In this document: positions 8,151 through 16,927 of the stretch, piece by piece
How the letters are laid out: each line of letters begins with the position of its first letter
How positions within the stretch are numbered: the first letter of the stretch is position 1
Source of the DNA: Chromatiaceae bacterium
GTDB taxonomy: Bacteria; Pseudomonadota; Gammaproteobacteria; Chromatiales; Chromatiaceae
Direction of reading: 5' to 3'
Assembly (NCBI GenBank): GCA_024235415.1
Contig: JACKML010000014.1
Location: 1-38,023, forward strand
Length of the DNA: 38,023 nucleotides
Program-made: the position numbers and the translations under genes
Notes under the pieces: generated by a model
The model's input: only the letters and a program-made list of their open reading frames with translations
What the model was told of the DNA's origin: nothing
Databases searched by the model: none

Positions 8151-9512
8151 TCAGCCGGCGTTCAGCCGCGTACGGATATCGGCCTTCGCCTGGTCGATGA
8201 TGGAATCGCGGTCGAGACTGTCCAGTATTTCACGCACTGTCAGTTTCGGACCGGCGTCGCCCCAGGATTTGCCGTTCGCCAGATAGCGCTCGGCAGCACG
8301 TCCGACGACGTAGGTGCTGTAGTAGGCGACCGCACCCTGCGCACCGCCGGTTACCATTGCCGAAAGGCCGGCGGTGCCGAGCTTCAGTGCCGAGGCAGCC
8401 AGATGGACCGCCCAGACGGTACCCATCAGCAGCAACATCTGAGCACCGATGGTCTTGACCAGGCTTCCGGCCTCGTTGCGGCTCAGTGGAAGGCCGTACG
8501 CACGCGACAGGTGCACCACCATGCTCACATCGACCACGGCGGCGGCCACCAGGTCGGCGACCGGCACCGGGTTGAGTGCTACGGCGACACCCTTGGCCAC
8601 ACACCATGTGCGGATCACGCGATCGCCCAGGCTACGTCGCGCGCTGAGCACGCGTGCCGCGACCTGGTCGCTGAGGTTGCCGGCGAACATGGAAGCGTTC
8701 AGTGCCGCCAGCGTCTTTCCCTCCTGCTCCAGGACCTGCCAAAGACGGGCCTTCAGTTGGTCCACATCCGGCAGACCCTGGCGCTGCTGCTCGATCTCGT
8801 TGCCTTTTTCGTCGACCCGGATCACCCACTGCGGCGCCGGCTGGGCGGCGGTAAACACGATCCTGTCGGCACCCAGCGATGTGGCGAGGTGTGTCTGCAG
8901 GGCGTTGCGCAGTTGTTCACGCTCGGTGGTGCTGTAACGATCGATCTTGTTCAACACCAGCAGCAACGGACGGCCCTGTGTGGCCAGCGCGCGCAGCGCC
9001 GAGAGTTCGGCCCGGGTGAGGTCGCTGTCGACCACGAACAGGATCAGGTCGGCACGCCCGGCCACCTCCCTGGCCAGTTGCTCGCGTGCCTCGCCGTCGA
9101 CCTCATTGATCCCGGGGGTATCGATCAGGTAGACGTTGCCGTCGTGAAACTCGCGCCACTGGCCACTCTGGACGGTCCGGGTCTCGCCGTGAAGCGGGCT
9201 GGTGCTGAAGCGCTGCTCACCCAACAGGGCGTTGACCAGCGCTGACTTGCCGACACTGACGCGGCCGAAAACCGCAATGTGGATATGTCCGTGCTCGAGT
9301 TTGTCCAGCATCGCCTGGACCTGCTGGTAGTCCTCGGCCAGCAGCGCGCGTACCTCCTGCGGCACGCGCTCATCGCTGAGCAGTTCGCGCAGGCTCTCGC
9401 GCGCCAGCGAGAGATGGGTGTCACCAGCCGATTCAGTCGCTGCGCCGGTCGCTGCCGATTTGCCTGACAACCACGCGGGCAAGGCCGCGCGCAGACGTGT
9501 CCAGATCTTCAC
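8151..9512 (-). CDS. Dynamin/Era-like GTPase with hydrophobic C-terminal domain (DUF697-like)
   Basis: The predicted product is 453 residues from GTG 9512, which is preceded by GAGGAG at good spacing. The GTPase core has G1 GRVSVGKS (83-90), G3 DTPG (131-134) and G4 NKID (188-191). The C-terminal half (about 290-430) is hydrophobic with an Ala-rich pattern (VALNPVPVADLVAAAVVDV) resembling the DUF697 domain of YcjX/YcjF-neighbourhood proteins, so membrane association is likely. Its start lies 80 nt inside the end of the upstream GTPase gene, which suggests translational coupling and joint function. The exact role is unknown; membrane remodelling or stress response is a guess from family. Confidence 0.85.
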   Translation of the reverse strand: MKIWTRLRAALPAWLSGKSAATGAATESAGDTHLSLARESLRELLSDERVPQEVRALLAEDYQQVQAMLDKLEHGHIHIAVFGRVSVGKSALVNALLGEQRFSTSPLHGETRTVQSGQWREFHDGNVYLIDTPGINEVDGEAREQLAREVAGRADLILFVVDSDLTRAELSALRALATQGRPLLLVLNKIDRYSTTEREQLRNALQTHLATSLGADRIVFTAAQPAPQWVIRVDEKGNEIEQQRQGLPDVDQLKARLWQVLEQEGKTLAALNASMFAGNLSDQVAARVLSARRSLGDRVIRTWCVAKGVAVALNPVPVADLVAAAVVDVSMVVHLSRAYGLPLSRNEAGSLVKTIGAQMLLLMGTVWAVHLAASALKLGTAGLSAMVTGGAQGAVAYYSTYVVGRAAERYLANGKSWGDAGPKLTVREILDSLDRDSIIDQAKADIRTRLNAG

Positions 9513-10926
9513 CGAGTTTCTCCTCGAACAATTTGGCCGCCTGCCGCGGGTGCAGCTCGCCACGTGTCGCCAGCGTGACGTTCAGCGCGCGGCCGAGCGT
9601 ACGGAATATGATGCCGTAGGCCACTGCGTGCAGTGCACCGCCTGCCAGCGTACCGACACCGGGGAAGGCCTTGAGCGCATTGCCGGCCACCGCCAGGAGC
9701 AGAGTGTGGGCACGCCCGGCGTGCTTTTGCACCAGGGTCAACAGCAGCTCGGTGTCTACCCTGCCGACCTTGGTGTCGTAGATTGCCGCGAGCTCGCGCA
9801 CCAGCTGGGTGCCGAGATAGCCCTGAATCAGCAGGTCCGACCCCGGCGTGATTGCCGCCAATGCCCCGATCACGGCTTTGACGGCATAGCTGTCGATCAG
9901 TTCATCGGCCCGGGTCTGACGTGTTGCGGCAATTGCCTCATCGAGTTTCTCCGAAGCGAGGACAAAGGTTGCACTGTCGCTCAGCCGGTCCAGGATCTGC
10001 TGGTTGCCATCGATCATACGTTGCAGGGCGCTGCTGACCGCTTGCACCTGCGGTGCCACGGCGCGGCTCTCCAGCTGTTCGCTGCCGTCGGGCATGTGGC
10101 GCAAGACCTGGCGTGTGGTGGCCGCCGAGGCCTGTACGAACGCCGTATTCGGATGAGCATCGAGAAGCCCGGCGAGTCTTGCCGACAGCGCCGCGGTCTC
10201 GACGGCGTTGTAGCGGTCTGTCTTGTTCAGTACCAGGATCAACGGCTTTTGCAGTTGCAGCAGCTCCGTCAGTGCCTGGTGCTGAGAGCGATTGAGGTCG
10301 CCATCGGTGACATAGACCACGATATGGGCACGTCGTGCCTCGTCGGCGGCAAGCCGGTCCAGCGTGCCATCCGCCTCGGCGGTTCCCGGCATGTCTGTCA
10401 GCAGCAGGCTGTCACCGCCGGGACTCTGCCAGGTGTAGCGGGTCAGCTCTCGCGTGGTCCCGCCGCGCACGTCACTCGTGATCTCGGCCTGCGGCAGCAG
10501 TGCCTGTGCCAATGCCGATTTGCCGCTGGATATCTCGCCAAACAGCGCCACATGGATCTCTGCGTGTTCACGCCGTCGCTGCCGCTCGGCCAGCTCGCGG
10601 TGCACCGCGGTCGTGTCGGCGCCCAGCGCCTCCGCCTTGTTGATGGCCGCTGTCACCTGCTCGGCGGTGATCGGGGGCTGGTCGTGGCGCGCGTGCTGCG
10701 CCGCAGCACGCGGGCGCAGGAGCCGCCACAGCAACCAACCGACCAGCAGTCCGGCGACGCCGAGCAGGCCCCACCAGCCATAGCGCAGCCATGCGGGCGC
10801 CTCGGCCAGGCGCGCCTGGATATTCAGCGTGGCCTCGCTGATCGTCAGCACCAGCAGCAATGCCGCCAGGCTGAGGACCAGCACCGCCAGGGCGACGAGG
10901 ACGCGCGCGCTATGTGGCAGGTTCAT
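9433..10926 (-). CDS. Membrane-anchored GTPase, paralogue partner of the downstream GTPase
   Basis: A 497-residue protein with two N-terminal membrane helices (about 8-28 and 49-70), then a GTPase domain with G1 GEISSGKS (130-137), G3 DMPG (178-181) and G4 NKTD (234-237), and a C-terminal Ala/Gly-rich hydrophobic region (about 340-455) like that of its neighbour. ATG 10926 is preceded by GGGGA about 7 nt upstream. The two GTPases share organisation but differ in the N-terminal anchor and G3, so they may work as a heteromeric pair. It lies 46 bp downstream of the winged-helix gene on the same strand and is probably co-transcribed with it. The cellular role is not known. Confidence 0.85.
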   Translation of the reverse strand: MNLPHSARVLVALAVLVLSLAALLLVLTISEATLNIQARLAEAPAWLRYGWWGLLGVAGLLVGWLLWRLLRPRAAAQHARHDQPPITAEQVTAAINKAEALGADTTAVHRELAERQRRREHAEIHVALFGEISSGKSALAQALLPQAEITSDVRGGTTRELTRYTWQSPGGDSLLLTDMPGTAEADGTLDRLAADEARRAHIVVYVTDGDLNRSQHQALTELLQLQKPLILVLNKTDRYNAVETAALSARLAGLLDAHPNTAFVQASAATTRQVLRHMPDGSEQLESRAVAPQVQAVSSALQRMIDGNQQILDRLSDSATFVLASEKLDEAIAATRQTRADELIDSYAVKAVIGALAAITPGSDLLIQGYLGTQLVRELAAIYDTKVGRVDTELLLTLVQKHAGRAHTLLLAVAGNALKAFPGVGTLAGGALHAVAYGIIFRTLGRALNVTLATRGELHPRQAAKLFEEKLGEDLDTSARGLARVVVRQIGSDRRSD

Positions 10927-10972
10927 GTGATGTCCCCGCGATGAGGCGCGGCCCCATGGGACTTGGACGGAT

Positions 10973-11392
10973 TCAGGCGGGTGTGTAGATGGACCTTGCG
11001 GGCGACGCGACTTTGCCCTGCCTTTTCAGGTAGGCGAGCGTTTGCGCCAGGTTGTTGGCAACGACGCCGCGACCTTCCAGCTCATCCTTGATTTCCCTGG
11101 TCGATATCTTCTTGGCCTTGGTCACGATCTCCAGCACATGGTCGGTGACATTGCCGCCCGCCGACCCACGTCGTTTTGCACGGCCGCCACGGCCACCGAG
11201 GCTGCGGATCTCGGCATCGATTTCAGCGAGCTCCCTGCGATGGCGCGCCAGCAGTTCGCGTTTGGTGGCCCGCAGGGCGTCGATGCGTGCGCGGGTGGCC
11301 TCTTTGGCCTCCGCCGCTTCCTGTTCCTCGCGTGCGCGTGCGAGCTCGTACAGTTCGTCGGAGGTCAGTTCCGACAGGTTCTTCTTTGCCAT
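10973..11392 (-). CDS. Coiled-coil / winged-helix DNA-binding-like protein
   Basis: This 139-residue protein starts at ATG 11392 (MAKKNLSEL), with GGAG 8 nt upstream. Residues 1-65 are highly charged and predicted coiled coil (SELTSDELYELARAREEQ). A basic Gly/Arg linker follows (67-80, RGGRAKRRG). Residues 82-137 look like a compact winged helix with ISTREIKDELEGRG and YLKRQGKVASPARSIYTP. The overall plan resembles small nucleoid-associated or regulatory proteins, but I do not recognise a named family. Its own promoter lies upstream, and two GTPase genes follow downstream. An autoregulator of that unit is plausible but inferred. Confidence 0.75.
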   Translation of the reverse strand: MAKKNLSELTSDELYELARAREEQEAAEAKEATRARIDALRATKRELLARHRRELAEIDAEIRSLGGRGGRAKRRGSAGGNVTDHVLEIVTKAKKISTREIKDELEGRGVVANNLAQTLAYLKRQGKVASPARSIYTPA

Positions 11393-11421
11393 CAAGCCAA
11401 CTCCAAATGGAAACGTGAGTG

Positions 11422-11437
11422 CCTCTTTTGACAGAGG
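11422..11437. repeat. Short inverted repeat in the leader of the winged-helix gene
   Basis: CCTCT / AGAGG arms (11422-11426 and 11433-11437) with a 6-nt spacer lie between the candidate promoter and the start codon. This could be an operator or a small leader hairpin. The arms are short, so chance is possible. Confidence 0.3.
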
Positions 11438-11465
11438 TATATAGTAAAAGTGCCTAGCGTCGCAA

Positions 11466-11494
11466 AATATAACGACCACCGATTTATTTTGCAA
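11466..11494 (-). promoter_or_regulatory. Sigma70-type promoter of the winged-helix / GTPase unit
   Basis: Reading the minus strand, TTGCAA (11489-11494) is followed after 17 nt by TATATT (11466-11471), inside a locally AT-rich stretch that stands out from the GC-rich surroundings. A second possible pair, TTGCGA with TATATA at 16 nt, lies just downstream. The leader would be about 65-70 nt. Confidence 0.55.
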
Positions 11495-11534
11495 TGAGCG
11501 TGGTCATGGAACATATTGCGTTGCGGATACTATT

Positions 11535-12494
11535 TCATCTATCGGCAGTATCCGGAGAGACTGTCGGCATGCTCATGGCTGAAAACTCGTCTATCGACAG
11601 GGTGCTCTGCAGTCGTCGGTCCCAAGGTGATAGGGTGTCACTGTAGAATGATCGCTTGCTGAAGGTATTCAATAAATCATAGTGACTGACGATCTCCTTC
11701 AGCTGGTAATAGGCGGCAGGGAGCAGCAGGACCACGACAAATACGATACTGGCCGCGGTGTTGCCATGATGAAGTCGTACCAGGAACCAGGCCATGGCCC
11801 ATGGAAGGAGTATTAGGCTCCAGGCCAATCCGACGATGAAGCCGGGTAGCGGCGAGGTAAAGAAATAGTCTGCGTACGGGATCATCAGATCGAGAACGAG
11901 CGCGGTTGTCAGCAACAGGCTGACGAAGCTCAGCGATGAGGGAAGATCCCAGCGGTGTGATGTGATTCTGTTGATTATCAGGAGCGAGACCACAAGGCCG
12001 AGTGCGACCATCATGATGATGGCCTGATCGCGCCAGAACGACTCCCAGGTCAATGTCAGCGGCGTCGATAGATAGTTGTCGAAGGCGCTGATCAGCGTCA
12101 GCAGGGCAAACAGCAGCAATGCCCATCCCCAGTGTCCGAACATGCAGACGCTGCCGCCGTGGCAGCTGATCATGCGTGTCGGTGCCACAATGTGTGCCGG
12201 ATCGAGAATGCGGATGCGCGTGCGACCGGCATCGAACACCAATGGCAGGTGGTCGACTGTGACTGGATCCTCGATGCGTCTGCCGCCTATGCGGATACCA
12301 TTTTCGTCGGCCAGTGACTTTAGCGTGTAACTGCCGTTGTCGTTGCGGTGCACGATGCAGTGATAAGGCGAAACCGATGGATCCGCAAGAATGATGTCGT
12401 TGTCGAGTGCCCTGCCGAGTCGGAGCGATGGCGTGTCTATCCTGTGATACTGGGCACCGTGCCGACTTTGAATCTCTACGATCAGGGAAGCCAT
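11535..12494 (-). CDS. FHA-domain multi-pass membrane protein
   Basis: A 319-residue protein. The N-terminal domain (about 1-100) is a forkhead-associated domain, which binds phosphothreonine peptides. The signature residues are present: G27-R28, the S42xxH45 pair and N65-G66. It is followed by about five membrane helices between residues 120 and 275. The FHA domain therefore probably faces the cytoplasm, anchored by its C-terminal membrane region. ATG 12494 lies 13 bp inside the end of the protease gene, so the two are likely translated together. No Ser/Thr kinase or phosphatase is in the window, so the phospho-partner is unknown. Organisation and FHA call are firm; function is not. Confidence 0.85.
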   Translation of the reverse strand: MASLIVEIQSRHGAQYHRIDTPSLRLGRALDNDIILADPSVSPYHCIVHRNDNGSYTLKSLADENGIRIGGRRIEDPVTVDHLPLVFDAGRTRIRILDPAHIVAPTRMISCHGGSVCMFGHWGWALLLFALLTLISAFDNYLSTPLTLTWESFWRDQAIIMMVALGLVVSLLIINRITSHRWDLPSSLSFVSLLLTTALVLDLMIPYADYFFTSPLPGFIVGLAWSLILLPWAMAWFLVRLHHGNTAASIVFVVVLLLPAAYYQLKEIVSHYDLLNTFSKRSFYSDTLSPWDRRLQSTLSIDEFSAMSMPTVSPDTADR

Positions 12495-13813
12495 TGCAGA
12501 CCCTCGAGCATGCGTACGATCAGGCGACTCGCAGCGCTGAAATCCGTGCCCGACAGATCGAGGTTGAAAATAAACCCCTGACGGTCGTGTCCAACCATCG
12601 CTGCACTGAATAACAGGTCACTCAGACCGGGGTAGTTCTTGTAGCCACGCGCACAGACCGTGGTCTTGAATGTCTGTCCACTCAGGTCGACGAATTGCGT
12701 ATCGCAGCGGAATCGTTCCACGTCGTCTTTGTCTGCCTTACTGCTGAACTGGCTGTTGTTGAGTGCCTGGTACAGGCGATAGAAGCGCAGCGGTTCGAGG
12801 TGGTCGGATTCGATCCACAGGTACTCGTAAAGTATCTTTCCGACTTCGAGCGTGTCGCTGAGGTAGATATCGTTTTCGTTCTTGCAGCTGATGCTGAAAC
12901 GTCGGTAAAGGTGTTCGTCTTTCGGCTTCGGACTCGCGTCCCAGCAGCGGACCGTGGGTGAAATGGCGCCGGGCACGCGCATCCGACGCAGGTCGGTCGA
13001 CGGCCAGGCGCCATCGATCATGCCTTGCAGGTATCGGATCTGGTACTCACGGATCTGCTGTGTGATCACCCGGCGGAAGTCTTCTGCCGGTACCACGTTT
13101 GCCACACTCAGTGACTGCAGGTAACGGGTCGGCACGATGAAGCTGATGTCATTGCGTGCTGTCGACACGTTGATTCCGACCACGGTCCCGCGTTCGTCGA
13201 ACGTGGGGCCTCCACTCATCCCCGCATTCAGGCTGCCGGAGAACAGGATGCGGCTGTCATCCGTCTGGCTCAGGACGCCGCCGTTGGTGCCGGCGGCGAT
13301 GGTCAGCCCGAGATCGAGCGGATTGCCCATTGCGTAAAGGGCTGCACCTTTTGGTGGTGGTTCGCTGACCTGCAGCGGGTCACCAAAGGGGGCATCGGCC
13401 TCTACCAGGGCCAGGTCATGCACCGCGTCCACGGCGACCAGGCGCAATGGGCCTTCAGTGCCATCTGACGCGACGAATCGCAGTTCATAGCGATCCGGTT
13501 TTTCGATGAATTGACTTACGACGTGGTAGTTGGTCGCAAGGTGCTGCGGCCGATCGAAAATGAAACCGGAGCCGATGCTGCTCTTTTTGCCGGTGTCGCG
13601 ATTGACCACATGGATCTGGTAAACCGCCTGCTCGTTGCGCTCGAATATGGCCTGCGAGTCCAACGCGAGAACCGGTGCCGCTGCCGCGCAGAGCAGGATC
13701 AGCAGAGCCGTAAGCCGTAGTGCGAGGAGGGCCGGATGCCTGTTGCGTATTACCGCTCCCGGATACCGGCCGCGTGAGTGAAACAGGGGCGGGTCCTCAG
13801 GCGACGATGCCAT
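12482..13813 (-). CDS. Secreted trypsin-like (S1/HtrA-type) serine protease
   Basis: The predicted product is 443 residues from ATG 13813. A long N-region precedes the hydrophobic signal (about 28-50, ending APVLA), consistent with export to the periplasm. The protease domain has a complete triad: H97 in LATNYHVVS, D133 in AVHDLALVEAD and S200 in NAGMSGGPTFDE. There is no PDZ domain. Instead, a C-terminal region of about 200 residues (240-443) with several Cys and no family I recognise may be a substrate or partner domain. The start overlaps the end of mnmH by 17 bp and the stop overlaps the FHA gene by 13 bp, indicating one transcript. The start choice is moderately sure, since the ribosome-binding site is poor. 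Confidence 0.85.
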   Translation of the reverse strand: MASSPEDPPLFHSRGRYPGAVIRNRHPALLALRLTALLILLCAAAAPVLALDSQAIFERNEQAVYQIHVVNRDTGKKSSIGSGFIFDRPQHLATNYHVVSQFIEKPDRYELRFVASDGTEGPLRLVAVDAVHDLALVEADAPFGDPLQVSEPPPKGAALYAMGNPLDLGLTIAAGTNGGVLSQTDDSRILFSGSLNAGMSGGPTFDERGTVVGINVSTARNDISFIVPTRYLQSLSVANVVPAEDFRRVITQQIREYQIRYLQGMIDGAWPSTDLRRMRVPGAISPTVRCWDASPKPKDEHLYRRFSISCKNENDIYLSDTLEVGKILYEYLWIESDHLEPLRFYRLYQALNNSQFSSKADKDDVERFRCDTQFVDLSGQTFKTTVCARGYKNYPGLSDLLFSAAMVGHDRQGFIFNLDLSGTDFSAASRLIVRMLEGLQWLP

Positions 13814-14915
13814 GGTTCGCACTGAGGTAGTCGATAACGGCGTTGCGGTCACCTCTGAACACGATACGTTCGGCCTTGCCCGCGAGTTGATATTCATACA
13901 TGCCGTCGTAATACTCGTGCAGCAGGAACGCGATCCAATCCGCGTGTCGCGACGTGTCGCCACTCGCGGCATGGAGCGTGATCGCATCATCAAGCATCCG
14001 GCTGACCAGGGCGTGTCGGTCACCCCCAAGCCGACGCCGGATCCGCTGCATGCTGTCCCGCAGATAGGTGGACCATGCGGAAAATCCCTCGTCTGCGCCA
14101 TACAGCGCCGTAAACTCGGCCAGCGCATCGTGCACGTATTCCTGCAGGGTGATCGCGATTCGCTCCTCGTCACTGGCTTCGAGCAGGATCAGCGGCGCGT
14201 GTTGAAGGTGCTCGTAGAAGGCGCCGGGGATATGACGGCCCCCGATGTTTCGGCTCTCGTCCTCGACCAGGAAAGGTCGATTGCCGGCCGCCACCTGTTT
14301 CAGCAGCGCAATCGACAACGCGTTCTCGAAATCGATCTGCGATGGCTGTGGTTGTGGATGATTGCCGAACGCTGAACCGCGGTGGTTGGCCAGTGCCTCG
14401 AGATCAATCCGCGAACGGCAGTGGGCAAGCAGGCGGGTCTTGCCCACGCCGGTGCGCCCGCCGATCACCACAGGCCGACACGCCTCGCCGTTCACTGCGA
14501 GCTGATCGATCAGGAAGCGCCGCATCGCCTTGTAGCCGCCGCGCACCCTGGGACAGGCAAGGCCGGCCACATCCAGCAGCCAACGCTGGCTGATCTGTGA
14601 GCGCATGCCACCGCGGAAGCAGTACAACACCGCGTCCGGGTGGTGCGCGAGAAACTGCTGCCATTGCGTGATGCGTTGCTGGCGCAACTCGCCGCTGACC
14701 AGGCGCTCGCCCAGCGCTATGGCGCTGTCCTGTCCGTCCTCTTTATAGGTGATGCCGATTCGGTGACGTTCGGCGTCATCGATCAGAGGCAGATTGTGCG
14801 CGGTGGGAAAGGCACCTTCGGCAAATTCGACCGGCGCGCGCACATCCAGCAGAGGCACATCGTTGAGGAACAATGTCCGCAGGTCGTCGATTTCCTTCAG
14901 GTCGGAAGCAGGCAT
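13797..14915 (-). CDS. mnmH: tRNA 2-selenouridine synthase
   Basis: Converts 2-thiouridine 34 of tRNA-Lys, -Glu and -Gln to 2-selenouridine through a geranylated intermediate, using selenophosphate. The 372-residue protein has an N-terminal rhodanese domain with the active-site Cys at C99 (VLYCFRGGMRSQ) and a C-terminal P-loop domain with Walker A GGRTGVGKT (152-160). This is the characteristic two-domain architecture, and the length is close to the E. coli protein. ATG 14915 gives the family N-terminus (MPASDLKEIDDL). A longer open frame upstream has no similarity. The gene implies that the organism makes selenophosphate (SelD), which is not in this window. It is divergent from tcdA by 110 bp. 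Confidence 0.95.
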   Translation of the reverse strand: MPASDLKEIDDLRTLFLNDVPLLDVRAPVEFAEGAFPTAHNLPLIDDAERHRIGITYKEDGQDSAIALGERLVSGELRQQRITQWQQFLAHHPDAVLYCFRGGMRSQISQRWLLDVAGLACPRVRGGYKAMRRFLIDQLAVNGEACRPVVIGGRTGVGKTRLLAHCRSRIDLEALANHRGSAFGNHPQPQPSQIDFENALSIALLKQVAAGNRPFLVEDESRNIGGRHIPGAFYEHLQHAPLILLEASDEERIAITLQEYVHDALAEFTALYGADEGFSAWSTYLRDSMQRIRRRLGGDRHALVSRMLDDAITLHAASGDTSRHADWIAFLLHEYYDGMYEYQLAGKAERIVFRGDRNAVIDYLSANHGIVA

Positions 14916-15025
14916 CTGGTGCTTTGGCTTGGGTGCTCGTGTCCGCGGGGAGGCCGGTTCGCGGTGCGCGAAACGCTTCGTCAGCGACAACCCCGGGACG
15001 GCTGTCAAACCGTTAATATAGCGCG

Positions 15026-15850
15026 ATGCAAGGCCCGGTTGGAGCCACCATCCGGGTAGTTGGTCTGCGGGGTGATCAGCAATTGGATTTTGAGAGGCGG
15101 TTCGGTGGTATTGCACGCCTCTACGGCGAGCAGGGGCTGGCGCGGCTGGCGGCGTCCCGCGTATGCGTGGTGGGTGTCGGCGGTGTTGGCTCGTGGGTCG
15201 TGGAGGCACTTGCGCGCAGTGCGGTTGGTGCGATGACGCTGGTCGATATGGATCATGTCGCCGAGTCGAACATCAATCGCCAGCTGCCGGCAATCGAACC
15301 CGAACTGGGTCGGGCGAAGGTCATTGCGTTGCGTGAGCGGGTTGCGCTGATCAACCCGACGTGCCGGGTCGACACTCTCGAAGAATTCGTCAGCGTGGAC
15401 AATATCGCGGCACTGATCGACGCCGAGCATGCCTGGGTGATCGACTGCATCGACAGCTTCCGGGTCAAGGCGGCGATGATCGCGTTCTGCCGGCGCCGCA
15501 GGCAGGCGATCATCACGGTCGGCGGCGCCGGCGGGCAACGCGACCCGACGCGCGTGCGGATCAGCGACCTGCGCCGCACGGAGCAGGATCCGCTGCTGGC
15601 GCGTACGCGCAAGTTGTTGCGTCAGGACTATGGCTTTCCGGTCAACCCCAAGCGCCGTTTCCAGGTCCCCAGCGTGTGGTCCGACGAGCCGCAGCTGGCA
15701 CCGCCCGACAGCTGCGATCCGGTGGCGTCGGGCTCACTGAACTGTGGCGGATACGGCGCCTGTATGCCGGTAACCGCCAGCTTCGGCATGGCGGCGGCTG
15801 GGTATGTGATCGACCGCCTGGCAAGCGCCCGGGGCAGCGATCACGCCTGA
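15026..15850 (+). CDS. tcdA: tRNA threonylcarbamoyladenosine dehydratase
   Basis: An E1-like enzyme that uses ATP to cyclise t6A37 of tRNA to ct6A. The 274 residues begin with a short extension and then RRFGGIARLYGEQGL. The nucleotide-binding GVGGVG motif is at about 50-55, LVDMD at about 72-76 and SNINRQ follows. The family signature GGAGGQRDPT is intact, as is the C-terminal VTASFGMAAAGY. The likely functional Cys region is LNCGGYGACMPVTA. Length matches E. coli TcdA (268). ATG 15026 is used; TTG at residue 20 is a possible alternative that would trim the extension. Confidence 0.95.
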   Translation: MQGPVGATIRVVGLRGDQQLDFERRFGGIARLYGEQGLARLAASRVCVVGVGGVGSWVVEALARSAVGAMTLVDMDHVAESNINRQLPAIEPELGRAKVIALRERVALINPTCRVDTLEEFVSVDNIAALIDAEHAWVIDCIDSFRVKAAMIAFCRRRRQAIITVGGAGGQRDPTRVRISDLRRTEQDPLLARTRKLLRQDYGFPVNPKRRFQVPSVWSDEPQLAPPDSCDPVASGSLNCGGYGACMPVTASFGMAAAGYVIDRLASARGSDHA

Positions 15851-15868
15851 CCGACGGACGGCAGCGGT

Positions 15869-16774
15869 TTACTCCTGTTCGAGTCCGCCATAGGCCTCGA
15901 TGACCGCGGGGATGAAACGCGCCAGCTCCATGCCCATCAATGCGAAGTCGGCATCGAAACGCGCCAGGGCGTCATCGGCGTCGACCTCGGCGGCCTCCTG
16001 CATGATCAGGTCCAGAAAGCGCAGGCGCCGGATGCCCAGATCGTCGCACAGGATGCAGCCGATGCGCTCCTGCCACTCCACGGCCAGCTTGCCGACCTGC
16101 ATGCCGGCGTCGAGGTGCGACTTCACCTCGGCGCTGCCGAGGTCGATGCGTTTGCCGCGCATCACGCCGCCCTTGTCGACCGGCTCCTTGAGTTCACACT
16201 CGTCACCAAGTTCGAATCCCTCTGCCGGTGCGGTCTCCAGCCAGTGCGTCAGCACGGCAGCCGGTGCGCGGTCGACGGCCAGCGGCCTGACCCTCAGGCT
16301 GCCGAGCGTTTCCCGTAGCATGCCCAGCAGTTCCTCGGCCTTCTTCGCGGTGCCGCTGTCCACCACCACCCAGCCGGCCTGTGGGTCGATATAGGCGTAT
16401 TGATGGCTGCTGCGGGTAAACGCACGTGGCAGCAGGTCCGTGATGACCTCGTCCTTGATGCGTTGCTTTTCCTTGCGGCCGACCGGGCGCGATTCGGCGA
16501 GGCCGATCGCCTCGGCCTTTTCCTCGACCTGCTCGCGCACCACCGCGGCAGGCAGTATGCGGTCCTCGCGACGCAGACAGACCATCATCCGTCCGTTGCC
16601 CGCGTGTACCAGTTGGGTGGATTCGCGGCCGGCCGGCGCGGCCCAGCCCATGCTGTGTGTATCCAGCCCGGCACAGGGCTTGAAGCGCTTTTCTTCGAGT
16701 GCGGTATGCAGTGATTCGGAGGTGTGTTCGAACGTTTCAATCAGACGGTACAGCTGCAGATTGCGAAACCACAT
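15869..16774 (-). CDS. rdgC: Recombination-associated protein RdgC
   Basis: RdgC is a ring-forming double-stranded DNA-binding protein that restrains RecA. The 301-residue protein matches the family's length and starts with the typical MWFRNLQLYRL; RLRFLDLIMQEA and ADFALMGMELARFIPAVIEAYGG are the conserved C-terminal blocks. ATG 16774 fits the family N-terminus. It is convergent with tcdA (18 bp) and divergent from rapA (about 150 bp). Confidence 0.96.
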   Translation of the reverse strand: MWFRNLQLYRLIETFEHTSESLHTALEEKRFKPCAGLDTHSMGWAAPAGRESTQLVHAGNGRMMVCLRREDRILPAAVVREQVEEKAEAIGLAESRPVGRKEKQRIKDEVITDLLPRAFTRSSHQYAYIDPQAGWVVVDSGTAKKAEELLGMLRETLGSLRVRPLAVDRAPAAVLTHWLETAPAEGFELGDECELKEPVDKGGVMRGKRIDLGSAEVKSHLDAGMQVGKLAVEWQERIGCILCDDLGIRRLRFLDLIMQEAAEVDADDALARFDADFALMGMELARFIPAVIEAYGGLEQE

Positions 16775-16888
16775 ACCAGGTGTTCCTTGATGGCCAAAGG
16801 GGCGGGATTATGGCCGTGTGCCGCGTGCGACGCCACACTGGATGTCGCCGTTTTCGGTCGCTGCGCCTCTGCATCTTCGGATAGCCGC

Positions 16889-16894
16889 TACAAT
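16889..16894 (+). promoter_or_regulatory. Candidate -10 box for rapA
   Basis: TACAAT sits about 34 nt before the chosen rapA start. The -35 region is poor (CCTCTG at 17 nt), so only the -10 box is supported. Confidence 0.35.
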
Positions 16895-16927
16895 GCCCGC
16901 CCATTTTGCAGTCGGGTGAGTGTGGTG

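Noticed and set aside
16724..16927. N-terminal extension of rapA back into rdgC
   Set aside because: The added residues do not resemble RapA, overlap the divergent rdgC gene, and lack a ribosome-binding site, whereas GTG 16928 has a good one.
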